NCBI RefSeq assembly: GCF_965227785.1
Contig: NZ_OZ245785.1
Location: forward strand, 3,162,001 to 3,226,000
Direction of reading: 5' to 3'
Source: Gracilimonas sp965227785
GTDB lineage: Bacteria > Bacteroidota > Rhodothermia > Balneolales > Balneolaceae
Length of the DNA: 64,000 nucleotides
Shown here: piece after piece, positions 1-9,060 of the stretch
How positions within the stretch are numbered: the stretch's first letter is position 1
Layout of the letters: every line of letters starts with the position of its first letter
Program-made: the position numbers and the translations under genes
The notes under the pieces: generated by a model
What the model saw: the letters and a program-made list of their open reading frames with translations, nothing else
Databases searched by the model: none
Told to the model about the DNA's origin: nothing

Positions 1-1035
1 CCAACGGTAAAAGAGCCAGCTCTTGATCACAATGGGCGACTGGTTTCAGTTCCTTCCATCCGTATGCCTGTCTCCGGCAGGGGAGAATACAGGGTCCCGA
101 TCGGGATTTCGGAGGAAGCCGAAAAAGAACTTGAAGAGTTCAACCCGAACCTGGTTCATATCGCTACACCCGATAGAGCGGGATACAAAGCTTTGCTTTG
201 GGCGCAGAAGAACAATGTGCAGGTAGTCGGTTCCTATCACACGCACTTCACCAGTTATTTTAAATATTATGGACTAACGCCTATCGAGTTTCTGGCGTGG
301 CGGTATTTGAGCTGGTTTTATAATTCCTGTACGCATGTGTATGTACCTTCACAATCAATGATTGATGAACTGGAAACCCATGGTTTTGATGAGGGCATGA
401 AAATCTGGGCACGAGGGGTGAACACAAAACTCTTCTCCCCTGAAAAGCGGGATATGGAATGGCGAAGAGCTGCAGGTTTTGAAGATGATGACATTGTTGT
501 GACTTTTGTGTCGCGCCTGGTGTGGGAAAAGGAACTGGATACCTTCCGGCACAGTGTACAACAAGTGGCTTCAAAAAATTCGAGGGTGAAACCCCTTGTT
601 GTAGGTGATGGCCCGGCGATGGATGAGTTGCAGAAGCTGATGCCTGAAGCACATTATACCGGTTTTTTGGATGGAGAGGACCTGGCAAAAGCGTATGCGA
701 GCAGTGATGTTTTTCTGTTTCCTTCACACACCGAAACCTTCGGAAATGTAACGTTGGAAGCTATGAGCAGTGGTTTGCCCTGCTTAGTTGCCGACGCCAC
801 GGGAAGTAAATCACTGGTTGAGCACGGGGTGAACGGGGGATTAGCTGAACCTGAAAACAAAGCAGATTTCACCAAAAAACTAGCCATCATTGTTTCTGAT
901 CAAAATCTTCGGGATAAAATGAAAAAAGCTTCCAGGGAAAAAGCATTGAAGTATGAGTGGGATGAAATAAATGGAAAGCTTGTGCATAATTATAAAGAAG
1001 CTTTAGAACTCCCGGTTCCCCAAACCTATTTATAA
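1..1035 (+). CDS. GT4-family glycosyltransferase, 5'-truncated by window edge
   Basis: The frame is open from base 1, so the ATG at 64 is internal and the true start lies outside the window. The visible ~344 residues show a GT-B glycosyltransferase: an N-domain stretch with SYHTHF, and in the C-domain the nucleotide-sugar binding EX7E motif (ETFGNVTLE) followed by the usual SGLP turn. The SYHTHF/KYYGL region resembles lipid glycosyltransferases of the MgtA/SQD2 type, which move a sugar from a nucleotide donor to a membrane lipid on the cytoplasmic face. The gene is followed after 13 bp by a second GT4 gene, so the two are probably cotranscribed. The acceptor cannot be read from sequence; lipid is an inference, supported by the sphingolipid genes downstream. 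Confidence 0.85.
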   Translation, partial: PTVKEPALDHNGRLVSVPSIRMPVSGRGEYRVPIGISEEAEKELEEFNPNLVHIATPDRAGYKALLWAQKNNVQVVGSYHTHFTSYFKYYGLTPIEFLAWRYLSWFYNSCTHVYVPSQSMIDELETHGFDEGMKIWARGVNTKLFSPEKRDMEWRRAAGFEDDDIVVTFVSRLVWEKELDTFRHSVQQVASKNSRVKPLVVGDGPAMDELQKLMPEAHYTGFLDGEDLAKAYASSDVFLFPSHTETFGNVTLEAMSSGLPCLVADATGSKSLVEHGVNGGLAEPENKADFTKKLAIIVSDQNLRDKMKKASREKALKYEWDEINGKLVHNYKEALELPVPQTYL

Positions 1036-1048
1036 AAAAGTTGAGTCT

Positions 1049-2224
1049 ATGAAAATCATCGACGTCGCAGAGTTTTATACAGATCAGGGTGGAGGGGTAA
1101 AAACCTACATCAATCAGAAACTGAAAGCCGGGAAAAAGCATGGTCACGATATTGTGATTGTGGCACCTGGCGAAGACTGGGGGGAAGAAGAACGCTATGG
1201 AGGAAGGGTGATTTGGGTAAAAGGACCACGGCTTCCGGTAGATTGGCGTTACTATATACTATGGCGTGAGAAAGCGGTACATGAAATTCTGGATCGTGAA
1301 AAGCCCGATGTAGTTGAAGGTTCTTCACCATGGACAGGTGGCTGGTTTGCCGGGCACTGGAAAGGTGATGCCGTGAAAACATTCATTTTTCATCAGGATC
1401 CCGTTGCCGCCTATCCTCATACCATATTTGGTAACATGCTGGGTTTTGACCGTGTGGATAAGATGTTTGGTTTTTACTGGAGATATCTTCAGCGGCTCAG
1501 TAGTAATTTTGATGCCACTATAGTAAGCGGAGAATGGCTGGCCGAGCGGATTGACAATTATGGAGTGAATAATCCCATTCCGGTTCCATTTGGAATAGAT
1601 AAGGACTTCTTCTCACCAAGCCGAAGAGATTCAGACCTCCGGAAAAAACTGCTGTCCGACTTTGGGTTACCGGAATCGGCCAGGCTGATGATAGCTATCA
1701 GTCGCCATCACCCCGAAAAAAGGTTGGGATCGTTGATAGATGGATTTCATGCTGCCGCGGAAGAAGAACCTATGGCTTTGATTGTATTTGGTGACGGCCC
1801 TATTCGAAAATATGTGGACTTTAAAGCAAACCGAAGTCCGTACGTAAAGCTGATGGGTTTCACTGAGAACCGGGATGAGCTTGCGAACATTCTTGCTTCC
1901 AGTGATTACTTTATTCACGGTTCATCAGCAGAAACCTATGGTATTGTTGTAGCCGAGGCTGTTTGCAGTGGTTTGCCTGTGGTTGTTCCCCAACGAGGAG
2001 GAGCCGGTGATATAGCCAAGCCCGATATTGCTGAAACTTTCACTGCCGGTGATTCGGCATCCCTGAGGCAAGCAATCCTTGATATTACTTCAAGAGATCG
2101 GGACGAGCTGGTTGATGCATGCAAACGGTCAGCAAGCAATGATATCGGAACGATGGATGACCATTTCAAACTTCTGTTTAAGAAATATGAAGAGTTAGTA
2201 GAACAGAAGAAAACGGTATTGTAA
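1049..2224 (+). CDS. GT4-family glycosyltransferase
   Basis: A 391-residue GT-B enzyme. The N-terminus has the glycine-rich donor/acceptor loop of GT4 proteins (QGGGVKTY), and the C-terminal half has the EX7E motif (ETYGIVVAE) and SGLPVVVP. No signal peptide or membrane helix is seen, so it should act at the inner face of the membrane. It starts 13 bp after the preceding glycosyltransferase and is followed by a ~215 bp gap before the sphingolipid genes. It could glycosylate a lipid, an O-antigen precursor or exopolysaccharide; no motif decides. The ATG start is the first in frame and no better one is visible. Confidence 0.88.
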   Translation: MKIIDVAEFYTDQGGGVKTYINQKLKAGKKHGHDIVIVAPGEDWGEEERYGGRVIWVKGPRLPVDWRYYILWREKAVHEILDREKPDVVEGSSPWTGGWFAGHWKGDAVKTFIFHQDPVAAYPHTIFGNMLGFDRVDKMFGFYWRYLQRLSSNFDATIVSGEWLAERIDNYGVNNPIPVPFGIDKDFFSPSRRDSDLRKKLLSDFGLPESARLMIAISRHHPEKRLGSLIDGFHAAAEEEPMALIVFGDGPIRKYVDFKANRSPYVKLMGFTENRDELANILASSDYFIHGSSAETYGIVVAEAVCSGLPVVVPQRGGAGDIAKPDIAETFTAGDSASLRQAILDITSRDRDELVDACKRSASNDIGTMDDHFKLLFKKYEELVEQKKTVL

Positions 2225-2373
2225 ACGCTGAACGCGGGATTTTTGAATTCTGTAAATTTTGATGTTATTTATACTGTTTAGAATTCAGTAGCAGACCGAT
2301 ATATTTCTTATCTTCAGCACGAAATTTAAACTTATTTTACAGCAACCAGTTCGTAACAACGAGTTAGCGAAAA

Positions 2374-2404
2374 TTTGATAGAAAATTAATACTGGGTATA
2401 TTTC
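2374..2404 (+). promoter_or_regulatory. Bacteroidota-type promoter for serine palmitoyltransferase
   Basis: TTTG at 2374-2377, a 19 bp spacer and TATATTTC at 2397-2404 match the Bacteroidota consensus (TTTG at -33, TAnnTTTG at -7) with one mismatch in the -7 box. The predicted start of transcription near 2411 leaves a ~30 nt leader with AAGGA at 2428-2432. This suggests separate transcription from the glycosyltransferases upstream. Confidence 0.5.
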
Positions 2405-2440
2405 GCTGTTTATTTAGAATCTTTGTTAAGGAATTACCGA

Positions 2441-3679
2441 ATGGCCGATCACAAATCCAGCGCCACAAAATCAGACATTTTTTCGAAGGCTTTTAATTTT
2501 ACAAAAGCGGATGAAGTCAAGGAAATGGGGCTGTATCCGTACTTTAAACCCCTCGAAGCTACGGATGGAACTATAGTAGAAATTGAAGGCCGAGAAGTAA
2601 TCATGGCCGGCTCCAATAATTATTTGGGGTTGACTAACGATCAGCGCACCATTAAAGCTGCTCAGGATGCGCTAAAGAAATACGGTACCGGTTGCACAGG
2701 CTCACGATATTTAAATGGTACTCTCGACAGCCACCTGGAGCTGGAAGAGAAGCTTGCCGACTTCATGGGGAAAGAAGGATGTGTACTTTTCAGTACCGGC
2801 TATCAAACCAATGAAGGATCTATTCAAACCATTGCTGGCCGAAACGACATTATTTTTTCCGACAAAGATAATCACGCTTGTATAGTTGTGGGAACCCTGG
2901 TTTCTAACGCTAAAACTATGCGTTATACCCATAATGACATGGATCAGCTGAGAAAGCTTCTTGAAAGAGCCGATCCCGATGCCGGTAAAATCATTGTAAC
3001 CGATGGTGTTTTCTCCATGTCAGGAACACTGGCTAAAGTGCCTGAATTGGTTAAGCTGGCGAAAGAATTTAATGCTCGACTATATCTTGATGACGCTCAC
3101 GCTGTAGGGGTTGTGGGTGAAGGAGGACGAGGCTCCGCTTCCGTTTACGGTTTGACTGATGAGGTGGACCTGATTAGTGGGACCTTTTCCAAGTCATTTG
3201 CTTCTTTAGGTGGATTCTTGGTTGGAGACCGATCCGTAATCGAATATATCCGTCATAATTCTCCGGCCCATATTTTCAGTGCATCCATGCCTCCGGCAAA
3301 TGTGGCTACGGTATTGAAGGCATTGGAAATCCTGCAGGAAGAAACCTGGAGATTAGACCGGCTGGAAGAGATCGCCAACTACATGAGGAAAGAACTTCGA
3401 GGGCTGGGATTCAATGTATGGTCAAGCCAGAGCCCGATTATCCCGGTAGTTATTGGTGAAATGATGGATTGCTTCAAATTCTGGAAAGATCTTTTTGAAG
3501 AAGGCGTTTACGCCAATGCGGTTGTTCCACCGGCTGTACCTCAGGGGCAGTCGCTGTTGCGAACAAGTTATATGGCAAGCCACACGGATGAGCACCTTGA
3601 TCAGATTCTGGAAGCATTCCGAAAAGTAGGCTTAAAACACGGCGTGATTGACAGAAACGGTCACTCAGCAACAGAATAA
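2441..3679 (+). CDS. spt: Serine palmitoyltransferase (alpha-oxoamine synthase family)
   Basis: A PLP enzyme that condenses serine with an acyl thioester to 3-ketosphinganine, the first step of sphingolipid synthesis; cytosolic. The 412-residue protein shows the AOS hallmarks: GTGCTGSR, HAC stacking histidine near 145, DDAH near 217-220, and the Schiff-base lysine near 251 in GTFSKSFASLGG, the form typical of bacterial serine palmitoyltransferases rather than of glycine C-acetyltransferase (Kbl) or BioF. The ATG at 2441 is preferred over a TTG at 2423 because AAGGA lies 8 nt before it. A GNAT-type acyltransferase gene follows after 23 bp and probably shares the transcript. Kbl is the main alternative; no threonine dehydrogenase gene is near. 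Confidence 0.88.
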   Translation: MADHKSSATKSDIFSKAFNFTKADEVKEMGLYPYFKPLEATDGTIVEIEGREVIMAGSNNYLGLTNDQRTIKAAQDALKKYGTGCTGSRYLNGTLDSHLELEEKLADFMGKEGCVLFSTGYQTNEGSIQTIAGRNDIIFSDKDNHACIVVGTLVSNAKTMRYTHNDMDQLRKLLERADPDAGKIIVTDGVFSMSGTLAKVPELVKLAKEFNARLYLDDAHAVGVVGEGGRGSASVYGLTDEVDLISGTFSKSFASLGGFLVGDRSVIEYIRHNSPAHIFSASMPPANVATVLKALEILQEETWRLDRLEEIANYMRKELRGLGFNVWSSQSPIIPVVIGEMMDCFKFWKDLFEEGVYANAVVPPAVPQGQSLLRTSYMASHTDEHLDQILEAFRKVGLKHGVIDRNGHSATE

Positions 3680-3702
3680 ACTCATAACCTTATCAAGGCT
3701 GT

Positions 3703-4827
3703 ATGAATAGTTCCGGGGTAACCTTCGTTTCAACCAAAGAGGAAAAGAAACGATTCACGAATTTCATATACCCGTTTTATGAAGGTGAAGAGCATTGGGT
3801 TCCACCCTTGCGAATGGATCAGAAAAAACTGATTGATACCGATAAAAATCCTTTCTTCAATAATGCTGAGATAGCCCTGTTTCTGGCAGAAAAAGATGGC
3901 AAAGATGTAGGCCGGATTGCTGCTATTATTGATCATCGCTTCAATGAATATCACGGTACAAAAACCGGTCATTTCGGTTTCTTTGAAAGCATCAATGATC
4001 AGCACACTACAAATCTGTTGTTCCGCGTAGCCGAAGACTGGCTTCGCGATAAAGGGATGAATAAAGTGATCGGTCCCGCAAGCCCAAGCATGATGGACAC
4101 TATCGGTGTTTTGATTGAAGGTTTTGATAAAGATCCCTACATCATGATGCCATACAACTTTTCCTATTATGATGAGCTGATCAAGAATGCCGGCTTTGTC
4201 AAAGAGATGGATATGTACGCCTACATCGTGGATACGGAAACGGTGGCGGTAGACCGGATGAGCCGGGCGATGGAGATTGTTAAAAAAAGGTTACCGGATA
4301 TTGAAATCCGCCCCGTGAATCTGAAGAAAATGGATTCCGAGATTAAGATTGTCCGCGAGATTTTCAATAAAGCCTGGAAAGACAATTGGGGCTTTATTCC
4401 GCTTACGGACGAGGAATTTCAGGCAGCGGGTAAAGATCTGAAAATGATCGTGGATACAGATTACGCGCATATCGCAGAAATTAAGGGTGAACCGGTGGCT
4501 TTCTCCATTGGACTCCCTAATATTAATGAGATTCTCAAGGGGATGAATGGAAAACTCTTTCCATTTGGGTTTATTAAGCTGCTGTGGGGCAAAAGCAGGG
4601 TAACCGGATTACGAACGGCACTCATGGGTGTGTTACCGGAATGGCAGGGCAGGGGAATTGATGCTCTTCTCCATCAACGATCCATCCAAAACGGGTTAGA
4701 AAGCGAAGGGAAAACAGTATCCGAGCTAAGCTGGATTCTGGAATCCAACCCGGAAATGATTCGTGTGGCCGAACGCATTGGCGGCACGCTGGATAAAACC
4801 TACCGGATGTATTCTAAAGAGTTATAG
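3703..4827 (+). CDS. GNAT-fold acyltransferase, candidate bacterial ceramide synthase
   Basis: The 374-residue protein opens with the conserved block of a GNAT-like family (WVPPLR, then NPFFNNAE, then VGRIAAI) and ends with a recognisable acyl-CoA binding segment, LPEWQGRGID, near 312-320. Bacterial ceramide synthase (bCerS of Caulobacter) is a protein of this size annotated as a GNAT acyltransferase and encoded in the same locus as spt. The position 23 bp behind spt therefore supports N-acylation of a sphingoid base as the job. That assignment is inference; by fold alone it is an acyltransferase of unknown substrate. No signal peptide or clear transmembrane helix is visible. Confidence 0.65.
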   Translation: MNSSGVTFVSTKEEKKRFTNFIYPFYEGEEHWVPPLRMDQKKLIDTDKNPFFNNAEIALFLAEKDGKDVGRIAAIIDHRFNEYHGTKTGHFGFFESINDQHTTNLLFRVAEDWLRDKGMNKVIGPASPSMMDTIGVLIEGFDKDPYIMMPYNFSYYDELIKNAGFVKEMDMYAYIVDTETVAVDRMSRAMEIVKKRLPDIEIRPVNLKKMDSEIKIVREIFNKAWKDNWGFIPLTDEEFQAAGKDLKMIVDTDYAHIAEIKGEPVAFSIGLPNINEILKGMNGKLFPFGFIKLLWGKSRVTGLRTALMGVLPEWQGRGIDALLHQRSIQNGLESEGKTVSELSWILESNPEMIRVAERIGGTLDKTYRMYSKEL

Positions 4828-4934
4828 CATATACCCGTTATTTCTTTAGGTATCACTTCTTTTTAACACCCAATTCACAACATCTACATAGTTTTTCCTT
4901 ATCTTCTTAAGGCTATGAAGTAAAATTTTTGTTT

Positions 4935-4971
4935 GCCCCGAACGCTCAGCGTTTTTATACCATTTTGGGGC
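4935..4971 (+). other. Stem-loop in the fumC leader
   Basis: GCCCC at 4935-4939 pairs with GGGGC at 4967-4971 and encloses a smaller hairpin, AACGC/GCGTT at 4941-4953. It lies 36 bp before the fumC start. It may be a 5'-leader structure, or an end-of-transcript structure of the gene upstream. No known riboswitch was recognised. Confidence 0.35.
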
Positions 4972-5006
4972 ACTAATTCTCAACCTTTAAAGAAGAAAGC
5001 AGAAGA

Positions 5007-6398
5007 ATGAGTGAATATCGTATCGAGAAAGATTCCATGGGTGAAGTGAAAGTTCCTAAAGATGCCTTATATGGAGCTCAAACCCAGCGTGCCCACGATA
5101 ATTTTCCAATCAGCGGCATAAAAATCAGCCGTGAGTTTATTGAGGCTCTGGGATATGTGAAGAAGTCGGCCGCTACCGTAAACGCTGAATTGGGCCTTTT
5201 GGATGAAGGCGTTGCCAAAGCCATTCAGGCTGCTTCTCAGGAAGTAATTGACGGACTGCACGATAAAGAATTTGTGATCGATATTTTCCAAACCGGATCG
5301 GGTACTTCTACGAACATGAACTCTAATGAGGTGATTGCCCGGCGAGCAAATGAATTGAAGCAAAACCTGGATGTTAATATTCATCCGAACGATCATATTA
5401 ATTATGGGCAGAGTTCCAATGATGTGATTCCGACCACTATCCGTGTGGCTGCAGTTAAAGCAGTGAACAAAAACCTGATTCCGGCGCTTAAGCATCTCCA
5501 TAAAACCTTCATCGAAAAAGGAAAAGAATATGCGGATGTAGTTAAAACCGGCCGAACTCACCTGATGGATGCCATGCCTGTAACTATTGAGCAGGAATTC
5601 GGCGGTTATGCCCGACAGGTAGAGTTGGGAATCAAGCGGGTAGAATCGGCTCTTGAAAGAGTTAGCGAGCTTCCGCAGGGAGGAACCGCTGTTGGAACCG
5701 GAATCAATACCCATGAAGATTTCGGGAAGAAATTCGCAGCAACAATTTCGGAGCTGACGGGAGAGAAATTCACCGAAGCAGAAAACCACTTTGAAGCACA
5801 GGCTACGGTAGATGCCCCGGTTGAACTTAGCGGACAACTAAAAACTATAGCGGTAAGCCTGATGAAAATCGGTAACGATCTTCGATGGATGAATTCCGGT
5901 CCTAATAGCGGAATCGGAGAAGTGGAGCTTGCTGCCCTGCAGCCAGGGTCATCTATTATGCCCGGCAAAGTGAATCCGGTGATCGAAGAATCACTGACGA
6001 TGGTATGCGCACAGGTTATTGGTAATGATGCTACGGTAACTGTTGGAGGACAGGCAGGAAATTTTGAACTGAATGTGATGCTACCGGTAGTTGCTCACAA
6101 TCTGTTGCAGTCGATAGAAATACTGGCGAATGCAGCACGAAATCTGGCCGATCGTTCGGTTTCAAAGCTATCGGTTAGAAAAGAGAACATTGCTTCTATG
6201 GTTGAGAAAAATCCGATTTTGGTTACTGCTTTGAATCCTATCATCGGCTATGACAAAGCAGCTAAAATTGCCAAGAAAGCTTTTGCAGAAGGCCGGGCAC
6301 TGAAAGAAGTAGCCAAAGAGATGACCGATTTATCCGATGAGGAGTTGGAGAAAGCTCTTGATCCCATCAAAATGACCAAAGGCGGTTTCACCGAGTAA
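5007..6398 (+). CDS. fumC: Class II fumarate hydratase
   Basis: Reversible hydration of fumarate to L-malate in the TCA cycle; a cytosolic, iron-free homotetramer. The 463-residue length is normal for the family. The superfamily signature GSSIMPGKVNP lies near 315-325 and carries the catalytic serine on the mobile loop; upstream are GSGTSTNMN, the substrate-binding TGRTHL, and SSNDV. Aspartase and argininosuccinate lyase share the fold, but the N-terminal GAQTQRA and the overall match fit FumC. It appears monocistronic: a structured leader stands before it and a 16 bp inverted repeat follows. Confidence 0.95.
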   Translation: MSEYRIEKDSMGEVKVPKDALYGAQTQRAHDNFPISGIKISREFIEALGYVKKSAATVNAELGLLDEGVAKAIQAASQEVIDGLHDKEFVIDIFQTGSGTSTNMNSNEVIARRANELKQNLDVNIHPNDHINYGQSSNDVIPTTIRVAAVKAVNKNLIPALKHLHKTFIEKGKEYADVVKTGRTHLMDAMPVTIEQEFGGYARQVELGIKRVESALERVSELPQGGTAVGTGINTHEDFGKKFAATISELTGEKFTEAENHFEAQATVDAPVELSGQLKTIAVSLMKIGNDLRWMNSGPNSGIGEVELAALQPGSSIMPGKVNPVIEESLTMVCAQVIGNDATVTVGGQAGNFELNVMLPVVAHNLLQSIEILANAARNLADRSVSKLSVRKENIASMVEKNPILVTALNPIIGYDKAAKIAKKAFAEGRALKEVAKEMTDLSDEELEKALDPIKMTKGGFTE

Positions 6399-6412
6399 TA
6401 AATTTTGATGTA

Positions 6413-6477
6413 AACCCTTCCAGGGTTATTAATAATCTTATTGGTAATGGGTAGAATAGTTTAACCCTGGAAGGGTT
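6413..6477. repeat. 16 bp inverted repeat behind fumC
   Basis: AACCCTTCCAGGGTTA at 6413-6428 is repeated as its exact reverse complement at 6462-6477, 33 bp apart. Each arm is itself nearly palindromic (AACCCT-TCC-AGGGTT). There is no T-run, so it is less like an intrinsic terminator than like a REP-type extragenic palindrome. Confidence 0.7.
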
Positions 6478-6635
6478 AGATTTAGGCTTGATGTATAAGC
6501 TCAAAATTCATCATAATTTATAAGAAAAAGAACGATACGAGCGCTGGAGACTGTTTCATAAAAAAGCGCTTTTCCGTATTATATCGCCCCTTTTGGAAGG
6601 GTGCTTTCCTAAATATTCAGAACTAAAATTGTATA

Positions 6636-9056
6636 ATGGCTCAAGTAAAAGAAAAGACGACGAAGAAAAAGTTTACCGCTGCTCAGAAAAAGGAAATCCT
6701 TGCTGATTTCAAGCTGGGTTGGGTAAGCCGGCATATGTCGTTAATCGGTAGAAAAGAAGTGCTCACCGGAAAAGCCAAGTTCGGAATATTTGGAGACGGT
6801 AAAGAAATCCCCCAGATTGCGATGGCTAAAGTTTTTAAGAACGGTGATTTCCGATCAGGCTATTATCGCGACCAGACGTTTATGCTGGCTATCGGGGAGC
6901 TGACTCCTCAGCAGTTATTCGCACAATTATATGCTCACGCCGATGTAGAAGCAGATCCAAATTCGGCCGGCCGGCAAATGAACTCACACTTTGCCACTCG
7001 TTTACTGGATGAGGAAGGAAACTGGATCGACCAAACAAAATCCAAGAACACCGCTTCCGACATATCACCCACAGCAGGACAAATGGCTCGTCTGTTAGGT
7101 TTGGCTCAGGCATCCAAAGTGTACCGCAACGAGAAAGCACTGAAGGGCAAAGAATGGAAGAAGTTCTCCAACAAAGGAAATGAAGTTGCTTTTGGAACTA
7201 TCGGAGACGCCAGTACTTCTGAAGGGGTATTCTGGGAAACCATTAATGCTGCCGGAGTGCTTCAGGTGCCCATGATCATGTCGGTTTGGGATGATGGATT
7301 TGGTATCTCTGTGGCCAAGAAATATCAGACTACGAAAGAGAACATTTCTGAGATTTTGAAAGGGTTTCAGCGTACAGAAGATGAAGATGGTTACGAAATT
7401 CTGAGAGTTAAAGCCTGGGATTATCAGGCACTGATAGAAACTTATCAGAAGGCAGAAGAAATTGCCCGCAAAGAGCATGTGCCGGTATTGATTCACGTGC
7501 AGGAAGTTACTCAGCCTCAGGGGCATTCTACTTCCGGTTCGCATGAGCGTTATAAGTCGGAAGAACGACTGAAGTGGGAAGAAGAATATTGCTGCCTGGA
7601 GAAATTGCGCCAGTGGATTTTAGATAACGGCATTGCGAAGTCTGCGAAACTGGACGAGCTGGAAGAAGAAGCCCAGAATGAAGTTAATGAAGCTAAGAAA
7701 GCTGCCTGGAAAGCTTTTATTGATCCCATCAAAGAGGAGAAAGCTACCGTTATTGAGCTAATTACCAATCTGCAGGAAGAAAGCGGTTCGGATAAAGTAG
7801 CTGAGTATGCGAAGAAGCTAAAAAACTATCCGGGAGCGATTCGCAAAGACATTCTATCAGCCGCACGAAAGTCACTGGCAGCTACAGCCGGAACCACCGG
7901 TACAGCTCGCGAAAAAATGGCTGAATGGGTTAAAGAGTATCGGGAAGTAAACCGGGATCGCTACAATTCGCATTTATATAGTCAAACACCCCAATCTCCG
8001 TTAAAGGTTCAAGAGGTGAAGCCGGAATATCCTGAAAAGCCAAAACGAGTGGATGGCCGGCTGGTTATCCGTGAAAATTTTGATCAGATTTTTGAGAAGT
8101 ATCCGAATACGCTGGTTTTCGGGGAGGATTCCGGAAAACTTGGTGATGTGAACAAAGGCCTGGAAGGCATGCAGGATAAATACGGAGAAATCCGTGTGAG
8201 CGACACCGGTATAAGGGAAGCAACTATTTTAGGGCAGGGTATCGGGATGTCTATTCGCGGACTCCGCCCGATAGCGGAAATCCAGTACCTGGATTATCTG
8301 CTCTATTGTTTTCAGGGAATTTCAGATGATCTCGCAACCCTGCGCTACCGAACGAAAGGAGGTCAGGCTGCACCGCTAATTGTTCGGACACGTGGACACA
8401 GGCTGGAAGGAATCTGGCACTCCGGTTCCCCAATGGGAATGATTACCAGCGGAGCTCGGGGCGTGCACTTATGTGTACCCAGAAATCTGACCGAAGCGGC
8501 CGGATTCTACAATACTTTACTTCAGGGAGATGACCCGGCAATTATTGTTGAACCTCTCAACGGGTATCGACTCAAAGAAGATATGCCAACAAACCTCGGC
8601 GAGTTTACCACTCCATTAGGCAAGCCGGAAATTATTCATGAAGGAACTGATATGACGGTTGTTTCCTACGGCTCTACCTTCAACATCGTGGAAAGCCTAA
8701 TTCCTCAACTTGAGGATGCAGGCATTTCCATTGAGCTGATTGATGTAAGAACGCTCATGCCTTTCGATCTGGATCATGTAATTGGAAAATCACTCAGTAA
8801 GACCAACCGACTTTTGATTGTGGATGAAGATGTTCCCGGCGGAGCTTCGGCTTACATATTGCACAAAGTTCTGGAAGAGCAGGGTGGCTACTTTCAGCTT
8901 GACTCAGAGCCGAAATGCCTGACTGCTCAGGATCATCGTCCGGCCTATGCATCCGATGGAGATTACTTCAGCAAGCCAAATGCCGAGGATATCTTTGAGA
9001 CTATTTACGAAATTATGCACAAGGCTGATACGAAGCGTTTTCCGGCGATTTACTGA
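6636..9056 (+). CDS. Fused E1 alpha/beta subunit of a 2-oxoacid dehydrogenase
   Basis: A thiamine-diphosphate enzyme that decarboxylates a 2-oxoacid and passes the acyl group to the lipoyl domain of an E2 partner; cytosolic. In 806 residues it joins the alpha subunit (about 1-440; ThDP motif GDASTSEGVFWETIN near 190-205) to the beta subunit (about 460-806; GEDSG near 496 and VDEDVPGG near 730). Alpha/beta fusions of this length are common in Bacteroidota and relatives, and are usually annotated as branched-chain or pyruvate E1. The substrate cannot be read, and no E2 or E3 gene lies in the window, so it depends on partners encoded elsewhere. It converges on the next gene with only 4 bp between stop codons. 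Confidence 0.88.
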   Translation: MAQVKEKTTKKKFTAAQKKEILADFKLGWVSRHMSLIGRKEVLTGKAKFGIFGDGKEIPQIAMAKVFKNGDFRSGYYRDQTFMLAIGELTPQQLFAQLYAHADVEADPNSAGRQMNSHFATRLLDEEGNWIDQTKSKNTASDISPTAGQMARLLGLAQASKVYRNEKALKGKEWKKFSNKGNEVAFGTIGDASTSEGVFWETINAAGVLQVPMIMSVWDDGFGISVAKKYQTTKENISEILKGFQRTEDEDGYEILRVKAWDYQALIETYQKAEEIARKEHVPVLIHVQEVTQPQGHSTSGSHERYKSEERLKWEEEYCCLEKLRQWILDNGIAKSAKLDELEEEAQNEVNEAKKAAWKAFIDPIKEEKATVIELITNLQEESGSDKVAEYAKKLKNYPGAIRKDILSAARKSLAATAGTTGTAREKMAEWVKEYREVNRDRYNSHLYSQTPQSPLKVQEVKPEYPEKPKRVDGRLVIRENFDQIFEKYPNTLVFGEDSGKLGDVNKGLEGMQDKYGEIRVSDTGIREATILGQGIGMSIRGLRPIAEIQYLDYLLYCFQGISDDLATLRYRTKGGQAAPLIVRTRGHRLEGIWHSGSPMGMITSGARGVHLCVPRNLTEAAGFYNTLLQGDDPAIIVEPLNGYRLKEDMPTNLGEFTTPLGKPEIIHEGTDMTVVSYGSTFNIVESLIPQLEDAGISIELIDVRTLMPFDLDHVIGKSLSKTNRLLIVDEDVPGGASAYILHKVLEEQGGYFQLDSEPKCLTAQDHRPAYASDGDYFSKPNAEDIFETIYEIMHKADTKRFPAIY

Positions 9057-9060
9057 TTAC

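Noticed and set aside
64..1035. ATG at 64 as start of the first glycosyltransferase
   Set aside because: The same frame is open back to base 1 and the residues before it continue the family sequence, so the gene is cut by the window edge.
2245..2286. GAATTCT/AGAATTC inverted repeat as terminator behind the second glycosyltransferase
   Set aside because: The arms are only 7 bp and 28 bp apart, with no T-run; not distinguishable from chance in A+T-rich DNA.
2423..2440. TTG at 2423 as start of serine palmitoyltransferase
   Set aside because: The ATG at 2441 has AAGGA at good spacing and begins the family sequence.
4828..5006. Riboswitch before fumC
   Set aside because: A nested hairpin is visible but none of the conserved cores of known riboswitches was recognised.
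5067..5837. Long open frame antisense to fumC (256 codons)
   Set aside because: It lies wholly inside fumC, whose family motifs are unmistakable; the antisense product has no signal, repeats or family features and is a shadow of codon usage.
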